The translations under genes and the position numbers were made by a program. The notes beneath the pieces are model-generated. The model was not told the DNA's origin. It saw only the letters and a program-made list of their open reading frames with translations, and did not search any database. 5,917 bases of DNA from Candidatus Hydrogenedentota bacterium (GTDB lineage: Bacteria; Hydrogenedentota; Hydrogenedentia; Hydrogenedentales; CAITNO01). Below, piece by piece: positions 1 through 5,201 of the stretch. Each line of letters opens with the position of its first letter. Position 1 is the first letter of the stretch. The stretch covers positions 1 through 5,917 of the forward strand of contig DSBB01000495.1 in the NCBI GenBank assembly GCA_011046175.1, written 5' to 3'.

Positions 1-131
1 CGCTGAAGCGTGAACAACATACAAAGAGAATAGTCAAATCTGGGTTGCGTGTATGACTCAGAGTTTGTGTACTCCTGCCGCACGCTGAAGCGTGAACAAC
101 ATACAAAGAGAATAGTCAAATCTGGGTTGCG
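1..131. repeat. 49-bp exact direct repeat, two visible copies, period 82 bp
   Basis: Positions 1-49 and 83-131 are identical, separated by a 33-bp interval (50-82) that is not a copy of either. The first copy begins at the first base of the window, so the repeat may be longer on its left side and the array may continue outside. Copy 2 starts within a perfect palindrome (CACGCTGAAGCGTG, 81-94) and runs into a second hairpin beginning at 130. The interval contains short self-complementary words (ACTCAGAGT, and GAGT/ACTC). No coding gene covers the region. It could be a tandem intergenic repeat, a cluster of REP-like elements or, less likely, the edge of a CRISPR-like array. The exact repetition is seen directly; its nature is inferred. 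Confidence 0.9.
81..94. repeat. Perfect 6-bp-stem hairpin in repeat copy 2
   Basis: CACGCT and AGCGTG are exact reverse complements separated by GA. The core of the same palindrome, CGCTGAAGCG, opens the first repeat copy at 1-10. Such palindromes are typical of REP-like intergenic elements. No T-tract follows, so it does not look like an intrinsic terminator. Confidence 0.6.
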
Positions 132-142
132 GGCAAAGCCCG
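124..142 (+). repeat. REP-like hairpin element, copy A
   Basis: The sequence reads GGGTTGCGGGC, AAA, GCCCG. CGGGC (130-134) pairs with GCCCG (138-142) around an AAA loop, with a possible G-U pair outside it. The 11-base prefix and the right stem arm recur at 2413-2432 on the minus strand with a different 3-base loop, which indicates a dispersed element rather than chance. It lies 23 bp beyond the URO-D stop codon (166-168, minus strand). It might terminate or stabilise that transcript, but the minus-strand side after the stem has no T-run. Confidence 0.55.
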
Positions 143-165
143 TCTTAGGCGTTAAACTCGTACGT

Positions 166-1191
166 TTATGCGACGCCCGAGAGGAACGCGCGTATGTTTT
201 CAGTGCTCACCCCGGGCGGCATGCCGCCGCCGCAGGAAAGAATTACGCGCCGGGGATCGTCAAGTTCCCGCAGCAATTGGGAAACACGGTCGCGCACCGC
301 GTCCGGCGCGCCCTGCGCCATCACATCCCGCGGCGGGATATTGCCCAGAAGCGTTACCGCGTCACCGGCATGTTTGCGCATTTCGTTCATGGCATGTTCA
401 TGGGAGAAGTTGAACAGGTTGACGCCGATGTCCGCGAGATGCGGCGCGCAAACAAGTCCGTGCGCATCGTTGTGAAAGAAACGCACCGATGCGTCAATCG
501 CCGCAAAGGCCTGTTTCAAATACGGCTTTGCGAAAGACGTAAAGTCCGCGTCGCCGCAGAAGCCGACCACATCGTCCAGCAACAGTATGCCGTCAATGGT
601 GGGAAACGCGCTCGCTTGGAGTTGCAGCCAGTTCACCAAAAACGCCGTGATGGTTTGCAGCAGCGCGTGGGTTTTGTCGGGTTCCATGCGCATGGCCATG
701 AGAAAATCGGTGTTGCCCATGAGGAACCCGGCGATGTTGAGAGGCCCCCGCGCCACGGCAAACCGGATGGCGTGCCCCGCTTCCTTGATGGCCGGTTCCG
801 TTTGACGCAGCCGCGCGAGCACGAACGGCGCGAGTCCGTCGGTATGCGGATTGGGGGCCGGCAGCATGGCAAGCCGGTCTATGTCGTCGGATACCTTTTC
901 GGCGAAGGGAAACTCATCCTCGTTCCAAATACATTTCGCGCCGAATGCGGACGGCTCGGTACACATGCCGTACTCCGACCAGAATCCCGGCAAAAACCAT
1001 GCGTCCGGGAAGGTGTTGACGGCGCGCAAGTTCGCTTCAAGCCATTTTGTCTCGCCGGCGTAGTAGTTCATGATGGTAATACCCGCCCAGTTCGGCAGCC
1101 AGGGGCTGTCAATGATGAACGCCGCGGGCGGCGGCGTGAACGTTTCACCGCCGAGAACGGCGAGCAGGCGCCGCCATTGTTCGTTCGTCAT
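166..1191 (-). CDS. URO-D superfamily protein (corrinoid methyltransferase-like, not HemE)
   Basis: This 341-aa cytoplasmic protein has the length and C-terminal pattern of the uroporphyrinogen decarboxylase superfamily, in the branch with MtaA/MtbA/CmuA-type cobamide methyltransferases. Visible marks are LLLDDVVGFCGDADFTSF (203-220), FFHND (238-242), LLGNIPP (281-287) and SCGGGMPPG (319-327). The N-terminal RQAGRY signature of true HemE is absent, so haem synthesis is unlikely. In methylcobamide:CoM methyltransferases zinc is held by His-x-Cys plus a distal Cys; here the equivalent positions appear to be H240, D242 and C320, so one Cys is replaced by Asp. The start is supported by a strong GGAGGAGG ribosome site 6 nt upstream, inside the preceding oxidoreductase gene, whose stop overlaps this start as ATGA. 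It probably transfers or handles a methyl group in a catabolic pathway, but the substrate is unknown. Family placement is fairly sure; the reaction is inferred. Confidence 0.85.
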   Translation of the reverse strand: MTNEQWRRLLAVLGGETFTPPPAAFIIDSPWLPNWAGITIMNYYAGETKWLEANLRAVNTFPDAWFLPGFWSEYGMCTEPSAFGAKCIWNEDEFPFAEKVSDDIDRLAMLPAPNPHTDGLAPFVLARLRQTEPAIKEAGHAIRFAVARGPLNIAGFLMGNTDFLMAMRMEPDKTHALLQTITAFLVNWLQLQASAFPTIDGILLLDDVVGFCGDADFTSFAKPYLKQAFAAIDASVRFFHNDAHGLVCAPHLADIGVNLFNFSHEHAMNEMRKHAGDAVTLLGNIPPRDVMAQGAPDAVRDRVSQLLRELDDPRRVILSCGGGMPPGVSTENIRAFLSGVA

Positions 1192-2390
1192 GACGCGCCT
1201 CCTCCTTCGCCGAAGGCGCGCACGGGCGTTTCCGCGCCGTTGCGTTCGGCGGACACATACGCGCTGTAAATGGTGGAGATGGAATCGGCGGCAAGAAAAC
1301 TGTCGCTTTCCGGCGCGTCGCCATAGGCAACGGTGCGGTAAAAGGCCTCGATTTCCTGCGGATACCCGGTGAACCAGTCTTCATCCGGCGGGATATTTGT
1401 CCAGCCCTGCCGCGTCTCAATTTTTTCGACCGTGTAGATGTCCTTGAAGTTTTCTTCAAGCGGGTTGTACGCCTGCATGGCGGTGTTTGGATTGATGTTG
1501 CAGATGGTTCGGTGGTTGTTCGCCGCCACCTCCAGCCAGTTGTGGATGCCGCCGAGGATAATGTCCGACGCAAACACCGTGGCGATGGTATTGTCTTCAA
1601 ACACCACATGCATCATGGAGAAGTCGTCTATGTCGTAGTAGTTGCAGCGGATGTGGCCTTCATCGCGGAAATTTTCCATGCGGGTGAGCGCATGGACGCG
1701 CGCCGACACCGCCTTCGGGCGTATGGGCCTGCCGTTGCGCGCGCGCCCTTCCACCCGCTTCAGATACAGCGCGGCGGTCAGCGGATGACACCCTTTGCCG
1801 ATGAGCACGCCGCCGCCGGAATATTTCCAGTAGGCGTAGGTCGGATTATGGGAACCCGAATGCGCCTCTTCGCCATGCATCCAGAGTATCTGCGCGCCGG
1901 TTTTTTCTATGATTTCGCGCTCTTTTTGAATGGACGGCGCGTACACCCAATTTTCGGCGTACAGGATGCGTCCCGCGCTTTTCGCCTCAGCGTCAAGCAT
2001 GCGCTCCACGCTTGCAAGGCCGTGCTCGAGCGCGTCCTCCTTCGGGAATGTGTCCCCATGAAACGACTCCGAGCCGTCGCCGCAATAACCGGTGAGCGGC
2101 TTTTCCACAATGACGAACTTGTCGCGTTCCAATGCCGCAACGGCCACCTCTTCGTGTCCCGCCACCAGTACGCAGCAATGCACCACGTCCACTTCATCAA
2201 TCAGCGCCTCGAGGGAATCGAAGCACTGAATGCCCCGCTGCGCCGCATACTCCTCCGCCTGGGCGCGGTCAAGGGCGTATACCCCCCGCACTTCAGCGTG
2301 TGCCCCGTATACGCGGGTTATCGCTTCATAGTGAAATCGCGCCGAAAATCCCGCGCCGACAATTCCGGCGCGCACCGTTTTTTTGTTCAT
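1188..2390 (-). CDS. GFO/IDH/MocA family NAD(P)-dependent oxidoreductase
   Basis: This 400-aa protein is a probable cytoplasmic dehydrogenase of the glucose-fructose oxidoreductase / inositol dehydrogenase family. The N-terminal Rossmann fold shows GIVGAGFSARFHY (9-21, dinucleotide-binding glycines). The family EKP motif is at 96-98 (VIVEKPLTGY), with the Lys expected near the catalytic centre. The C-terminal alpha/beta domain contains GGGVLIGKGCHPL (192-204), matching the GGG-x(n)-G-x-H-P region, with H202 the likely catalytic-site His. The ATG at 2390 is chosen because GGAG lies 5 nt upstream and the nucleotide-binding strand begins at residue 7. An upstream in-frame TTG at 2468 would add 26 residues without a ribosome site. 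About 20 residues after EKP (roughly 102-125) form an insert rich in Gly, Asp and Glu. The gene overlaps the URO-D gene by 4 bp. The likely substrate is a sugar, cyclitol or derivative; it cannot be assigned from sequence. Confidence 0.9.
   Translation of the reverse strand: MNKKTVRAGIVGAGFSARFHYEAITRVYGAHAEVRGVYALDRAQAEEYAAQRGIQCFDSLEALIDEVDVVHCCVLVAGHEEVAVAALERDKFVIVEKPLTGYCGDGSESFHGDTFPKEDALEHGLASVERMLDAEAKSAGRILYAENWVYAPSIQKEREIIEKTGAQILWMHGEEAHSGSHNPTYAYWKYSGGGVLIGKGCHPLTAALYLKRVEGRARNGRPIRPKAVSARVHALTRMENFRDEGHIRCNYYDIDDFSMMHVVFEDNTIATVFASDIILGGIHNWLEVAANNHRTICNINPNTAMQAYNPLEENFKDIYTVEKIETRQGWTNIPPDEDWFTGYPQEIEAFYRTVAYGDAPESDSFLAADSISTIYSAYVSAERNGAETPVRAFGEGGGAS
1198..1205 (-). promoter_or_regulatory. 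Strong Shine-Dalgarno for the URO-D gene, within the upstream gene
   Basis: On the minus strand the bases read GGAGGAGG, 6 nt before the ATG at 1191-1189. The site lies in the last codons of the oxidoreductase gene, encoding its Gly-rich tail. Together with the ATGA stop/start overlap this indicates coupled translation and independent support for the start. Confidence 0.8.
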
Positions 2391-2395
2391 GCCTG

Positions 2396-2399
2396 CTCC
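2396..2399 (-). promoter_or_regulatory. Shine-Dalgarno deciding the oxidoreductase start
   Basis: On the minus strand the site reads GGAG, 5 nt before the ATG at 2390-2388. It favours this ATG over an in-frame TTG at 2468 that has no such site and would place non-conserved residues ahead of the Rossmann fold. Confidence 0.65.
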
Positions 2400-2412
2400 A
2401 ATCATTTCCGAT

Positions 2413-2432
2413 GCGGGCGTCGCCCGCAACCC
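2413..2432 (-). repeat. REP-like hairpin element, copy B, in the oxidoreductase leader
   Basis: On the minus strand this reads GGGTT, then GCGGGC, GAC, GCCCGC: a perfect 6-bp G+C stem with a 3-base loop at 2413-2427. The stem ends 22 bp upstream of the oxidoreductase ATG and 13 bp from its ribosome site. The prefix and stem match copy A at 124-142 over 11 + 5 bases. If transcription starts upstream of it, it would form a 5' leader hairpin that could affect mRNA stability or translation. It may instead be a REP-like element with no regulatory role. Confidence 0.55.
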
Positions 2433-2445
2433 GGTTGTGGATAAG

Positions 2446-2504
2446 CAGGACAGGTTGGATGGGAACAACCGCCCGCGGCAATCGCCGTCCTGCCTGTCCC
2501 ATCC
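2446..2504. repeat. Degenerate inverted repeat with competing pairings
   Basis: GGATGGGA (2457-2464) is the exact reverse complement of TCCCATCC (2497-2504), 32 bp apart. GACAGG (2449-2454) is also the exact complement of CCTGTC (2493-2498). The two pairings share bases 2497-2498 and cannot both form fully. The left arm and the complement of the right arm share the same word set (GGATGGGA and GGACAGG/GACAGG) in a different order, which suggests a rearranged repeat family rather than a simple operator. Function is unknown. Confidence 0.4.
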
Positions 2505-2727
2505 GTCTTACACATCCTGCACAACGAATTCAATCAAAGATTCTTGTCTTTCATTGCGGTTTCCCTCTGATAAGCCGCGCCGCAAAAAGAAGGCCGCCGC
2601 GAATACAAACATCCCCGTTGGCGTCTATTTTAACATACGAAAACCGGCGCACGGAAAAGGCGTCCAAAGCGCGGGCGCACGGCATCCTGACAGGCAGGGT
2701 GTTTACTGATGCCATGGCCGCGTCGTT

Positions 2728-2736
2728 TGTGATACT
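2728..2736 (+). promoter_or_regulatory. Possible extended -10 element for the plus-strand block
   Basis: TGT followed by GATACT resembles a TGn extended -10 (4 of 6 matches to TATAAT). It lies 54 bp upstream of the secreted-protein ATG at 2791. No well-spaced -35 box is present; the nearest candidate, TTTACT at 2702-2707, is 23 bp away, which is too far for a standard sigma-70 promoter. Weak evidence. Confidence 0.2.
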
Positions 2737-2775
2737 ATGGAACCGATGTATCGGTCTGAATGCGCAACTTGTCAA

Positions 2776-2781
2776 AAGGAG
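2776..2781 (+). promoter_or_regulatory. Shine-Dalgarno for the secreted hypothetical gene
   Basis: AAGGAG lies 9 nt before the ATG at 2791. It selects this start over an upstream in-frame ATG at 2737, which would put polar residues ahead of the signal peptide. Confidence 0.7.
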
Positions 2782-2790
2782 TTGGATGCA

Positions 2791-3489
2791 ATGCATAGGT
2801 GTATGATGATTGTGCTTGCCGTGGCTGTGACGGGCGCCGCAACCGCGCAAGGCGTGTTTTCAGATGTTATGTCCGGCGCGTTGATAGAACCGGAGGTGGG
2901 CGTTTTTGCGTGGTATGAGCTGAAAGACACTCAAACCGCTCAGAGGCTCTTTATGCGCCAGGCGATTGTGGGCAAACGGCAGGTAGGCGGCAAAACAGGT
3001 TATTACCTTGAAACGGAAGTGATGCCCGAGGTCGGATTTCCCATCATTTACCGCATGTTGCTGACCGGTCCCGCCACCGATCCCGCAAATGTGCATGAAA
3101 TCATGGTGAAGGACGGGACACAACCCGTCGAACATCTTTCCCTCGACATCTTGGAAGAAGACGATGACGAACAGGAGGCCGCCTTGCGCGAATCGCTGGG
3201 CAAGGAGATGTTGAAGACGCCCGCCGGCGAAATCGAATGCGAACATTTCACCATTACCCGCGGCGAAAACGCAAACGAAGTCTGGCTTAATGACGACGTG
3301 CGCCCCATGGGCATTGTGAAAATGGTGGGCGCGGACGGCGAATTGATACTGACGCGGTTTGGCAAAGGCGGCCCGGACGCGGAGAGCGCCATTGAACGAA
3401 AACTCCGGGAACAGGAGGCGGACGATCTCAAGGTGGAGGTTTCGCCCGGGCACTCGCGCAACTTTTCCGGAAAAACAACCGCCGAATAA
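2791..3489 (+). CDS. Secreted hypothetical protein, 232 aa
   Basis: I do not recognise this family. The protein starts with a short Sec-type signal peptide: M-H-R, a hydrophobic run at about 5-16, and an A-T-A cleavage site after residue 19. No lipobox is present, so it is probably soluble in the periplasm or exported. The mature part alternates beta-like strands (33-44, 52-61, 69-78, 82-92, 102-108, 149-158, 162-168, 173-190), an acidic linker (LEEDDDEQE, 121-129) and a charged helix near the C-terminus (197-213). The strand-rich layout is reminiscent of LolA-like or DUF4412-like secreted proteins, but this is only a fold guess. No enzyme motif is visible. It lies 66 bp upstream of another exported protein, which suggests a shared envelope role. 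Confidence 0.75.
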   Translation: MHRCMMIVLAVAVTGAATAQGVFSDVMSGALIEPEVGVFAWYELKDTQTAQRLFMRQAIVGKRQVGGKTGYYLETEVMPEVGFPIIYRMLLTGPATDPANVHEIMVKDGTQPVEHLSLDILEEDDDEQEAALRESLGKEMLKTPAGEIECEHFTITRGENANEVWLNDDVRPMGIVKMVGADGELILTRFGKGGPDAESAIERKLREQEADDLKVEVSPGHSRNFSGKTTAE

Positions 3490-3542
3490 AAACTTATTTT
3501 GCGTGTTTCTCAAGAAAAAAACTGAACAAAGGATACAGATAC

Positions 3543-3547
3543 AGGAG
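3543..3547 (+). promoter_or_regulatory. Shine-Dalgarno for the HEAT-repeat gene
   Basis: AGGAG sits 8 nt before the ATG at 3556. The 66-bp gap before this start is A-rich and has only a weak 5-bp A+T stem near 3506-3517, so no convincing terminator separates this gene from the previous one. Confidence 0.7.
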
Positions 3548-3555
3548 TCATTGTA

Positions 3556-4908
3556 ATGAAGCGACTTTTCTTTGCAACATTAGCGATGCTGTTTGCGGGA
3601 GCGATGTTCTGCGCAACCGCCGAAATCGAGATTCTTGGAAGCGACCGCCCCGTTTCCCTCGAGGAAATTGCGGGAACAACCACCCTGATAACCGTAACGT
3701 TCAAGGATTCCGGGGCGCGCGACAACAATTTGAAACTGTTGGAAACGCATCCCGACCGCATAATTGTGTATACCAGCAAGGGCGAAATCATCCCTTACCT
3801 GAAGGAATCCATCGAATCCATCACGCTTCAGGACGGTACGGTGGAGCGCCGCCGTTTCCCGGAAATGGAATCGCAGGTGCTGCGCGCGGAACATCAGCGC
3901 GTCGTTGATCGCGCATGGACACGAATCCGCGAAGTTTACAACGAGGCGAACGACGACCAGCAGCTGCGCATTCACGCCGCGGTGTGCATGGCGTTGATAA
4001 ACGACGCGGACGCGCATAATTATCTGCGCCAACTGGCGGAGTCGAACGACATCATCACCCAGTTGGAAGCGGCGGGCGCGCTGTATCTGGCGGGCGACAT
4101 CATTCCAGAAGTGTTGTTAAAGCAGGGGCTGGAAAGCGGAAACCGCAACGCGCGCGCCATGGCGGCCAGCCTGGCCGGACTCACAGAATTCGAGCAGGGC
4201 GTCGAATATCTTAACACGTTGTTTCAGGACAGAGCCGTGCAGCTGTCCACGCCCGCCACGCGCGCCTTGGCGCGATTGGGACAGACAAAAATCATTCCCC
4301 GCGTATTGGATATGTTGGGGGAATTGCACGAGGACAAAGGCGAGGCCGCCATATTTGCGTTGACAAAACTGGCGGATGAACAGGTGATAGAAAAACTGAA
4401 GTTTAAATTGCTGGAGGCGGATGGAATAATGCGTTTTCGCATCGTCCGCATCCTTCACAATCTGGGCGATCCCCTCGGCGAAGACGAATTGCGTTACATC
4501 TACAAAAACTTTCCGACATTGACGCCCGAGGTGGCGTTGCTGTTGGCCAAAGACGGCGATTGGGAGGCGACCCAATACCTGCGCAACCGTCTGGCCCGCA
4601 GGGAAGACCCGACCATACCCAATCTCCAATACCGGGCCAGGAACGCGCAGGCGCTGCTTGAAAGCGGCGACCCGTCCGCAATGGCCGTATTCCAGGAACT
4701 GCTGCGCTCCGACGAGCCCGAGGTCTATCGTTTCGTCTTCGAACTCATGGTGGAATTGGGCAATCCGCGGCTTATTACGCTGTTACAGCCCGGCGTGGAA
4801 ACGATTAACAAGGACTTCGCCTTTGGCGCGTGCCAAACGGTAATTGCCTTGGCGCATGCGTCGTTCCGGGAAAGGCTGCTGCTTTATCGTGAAGAATTCG
4901 ACTACTGA
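3556..4908 (+). CDS. Exported HEAT-repeat-like protein, 450 aa
   Basis: A clear Sec signal peptide (MKR, hydrophobic core 4-19, A-T-A site, mature start near residue 23) sends this protein out of the cytoplasm. Residues about 24-100 form a small beta-rich domain, with strands such as TTLITVTFK and RIIVYTSKGEIIPYL, ending in SITLQDGTVERR. Residues about 105-445 are successive pairs of amphipathic helices typical of HEAT/PBS-lyase-type repeats. Examples are QLRIHAAVCMALINDADAHN (136-155), QLEAAGALYLAGD (169-181), RAMAASLAGLTEFEQG (200-215), RFRIVRILHNLGDP (293-306) and YRARNAQALLESGDPSA (359-375). Such solenoids usually serve as protein-binding scaffolds; no catalytic motif is visible. No membrane segment follows the signal peptide, so a periplasmic scaffold is likely. 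The partner is unknown, possibly the secreted protein encoded just upstream. The downstream acylphosphatase starts inside its last codons. Confidence 0.85.
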   Translation: MKRLFFATLAMLFAGAMFCATAEIEILGSDRPVSLEEIAGTTTLITVTFKDSGARDNNLKLLETHPDRIIVYTSKGEIIPYLKESIESITLQDGTVERRRFPEMESQVLRAEHQRVVDRAWTRIREVYNEANDDQQLRIHAAVCMALINDADAHNYLRQLAESNDIITQLEAAGALYLAGDIIPEVLLKQGLESGNRNARAMAASLAGLTEFEQGVEYLNTLFQDRAVQLSTPATRALARLGQTKIIPRVLDMLGELHEDKGEAAIFALTKLADEQVIEKLKFKLLEADGIMRFRIVRILHNLGDPLGEDELRYIYKNFPTLTPEVALLLAKDGDWEATQYLRNRLARREDPTIPNLQYRARNAQALLESGDPSAMAVFQELLRSDEPEVYRFVFELMVELGNPRLITLLQPGVETINKDFAFGACQTVIALAHASFRERLLLYREEFDY

Positions 4909-5176
4909 CGCGCTGCGCGTAATCGTATCGGGGCGGGTGCAGGGCGTGGCGTTTCGATACGCAACCCAAGAACAGGCCGCGCGTCTCGGGCTGGGCGGCT
5001 GGGTGCGCAACCTGCCCGACGGCCGCGTCGAGGCCTTTTTCACCGGGCCAAAACAAGCCCTTGAAGAAATACTGGCATGGTGTTGGTCGGGGCCGCGCTT
5101 GGCGTCCGTGACAAAGGTGGAACACGAATGGCGCACAGCGGAAAGCGCGCCCGGCGGTTTCCGCATCACAGGGTAA
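4889..5176 (+). CDS. acyP: Acylphosphatase
   Basis: This small cytoplasmic enzyme (95 aa with the chosen GTG start) hydrolyses carboxyl-phosphate bonds such as that of acetyl phosphate. Both family signatures are present: GRVQGVAFRY (15-24) with the phosphate-binding loop and catalytic Arg23, and GGWVRNLPDGRVEAFFTGP (36-54) with catalytic Asn41. These two positions match the classical Arg23/Asn41 numbering of muscle acylphosphatase, which supports the start. The GTG at 4889 overlaps the end of the HEAT-repeat gene by 20 bp in another frame. The best ribosome site, AAAGG at 4871-4875, is 13 nt away, a little far. Upstream in-frame ATG (4856) and TTG (4844) would add basic residues not typical of the family and lack a ribosome site. 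Overlap suggests translational coupling, although the HEAT protein is exported and this one is not. Identification is firm; the exact start is less so. Confidence 0.92.
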   Translation: MKNSTTDALRVIVSGRVQGVAFRYATQEQAARLGLGGWVRNLPDGRVEAFFTGPKQALEEILAWCWSGPRLASVTKVEHEWRTAESAPGGFRITG

Positions 5177-5186
5177 CCGCAGCGCC

Positions 5187-5190
5187 GAGG
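5187..5190 (+). promoter_or_regulatory. Weak Shine-Dalgarno for the last gene
   Basis: GAGG lies 11 nt before the ATG at 5202 and 10 nt after the acylphosphatase stop. It favours the start at 5202 over the in-frame ATG at 5223, which has no close purine-rich site. Confidence 0.4.
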
Positions 5191-5201
5191 TCAAAAACAA
5201 C

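Larger units (their letters stand above)
2433..2790. other. Divergent intergenic region without a gene
   Basis: Together with the leader at 2391-2432 this stretch separates the two divergent gene blocks, so promoters in both directions are expected here. No open frame has a plausible ribosome site and protein-like composition. It contains a degenerate inverted repeat near 2446-2504, an AT-rich patch around 2625-2645 (including TTTTAACATA) and a purine-rich stretch near 2581-2600. No recognisable riboswitch, tRNA or small RNA was seen. Confidence 0.6.

Noticed and set aside
1..131. CRISPR array
   Set aside because: Only two repeat copies and one interval are visible and there is no cas gene. 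A palindrome overlaps the left end of copy 2, and the hairpin element at its right end continues past the repeat boundary and recurs elsewhere. It is not called as CRISPR, though the array edge is outside the window.
130..142. Intrinsic terminator of the minus-strand operon
   Set aside because: The stem is only 5 bp and the minus-strand sequence after it (GCAACCCAGATTTG) has no T-run.
166..1191. True uroporphyrinogen decarboxylase (hemE)
   Set aside because: The RQAGRY-type N-terminal signature is absent, the sequence follows the methyltransferase-like branch at its C-terminal end, and no haem-synthesis neighbour is present.
49..1269. 406-codon open frame on the plus strand across the URO-D gene
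   Set aside because: It is antisense to a gene with clear family motifs, runs through the repeat DNA at its start, and its product is Arg/His/Val-rich low-meaning sequence. It is a shadow caused by GC-rich codon bias.
1512..2444. 310-codon open frame on the plus strand across the oxidoreductase gene
   Set aside because: It is antisense to a well-supported Rossmann-fold gene, lacks a ribosome site, and has composition typical of reverse-complement shadows.
2627..2632. Minus-strand -10 box (TAAAAT) for the oxidoreductase block
   Set aside because: At the proper distance (2650-2655) the -35 position reads TCCGTG on the minus strand, which does not resemble TTGACA. It lies more than 230 bp from the start codon.
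2551..2850. 99-codon minus-strand frame in the divergent intergenic region
   Set aside because: It extends into the signal-peptide region of the plus-strand gene, and its product shows no domain-like pattern. Not supported as a gene.
2860..3513. 217-codon minus-strand frame across the secreted-protein gene
   Set aside because: The sense strand has a signal peptide and a well-placed ribosome site, while this frame has His/Phe-rich antisense composition.
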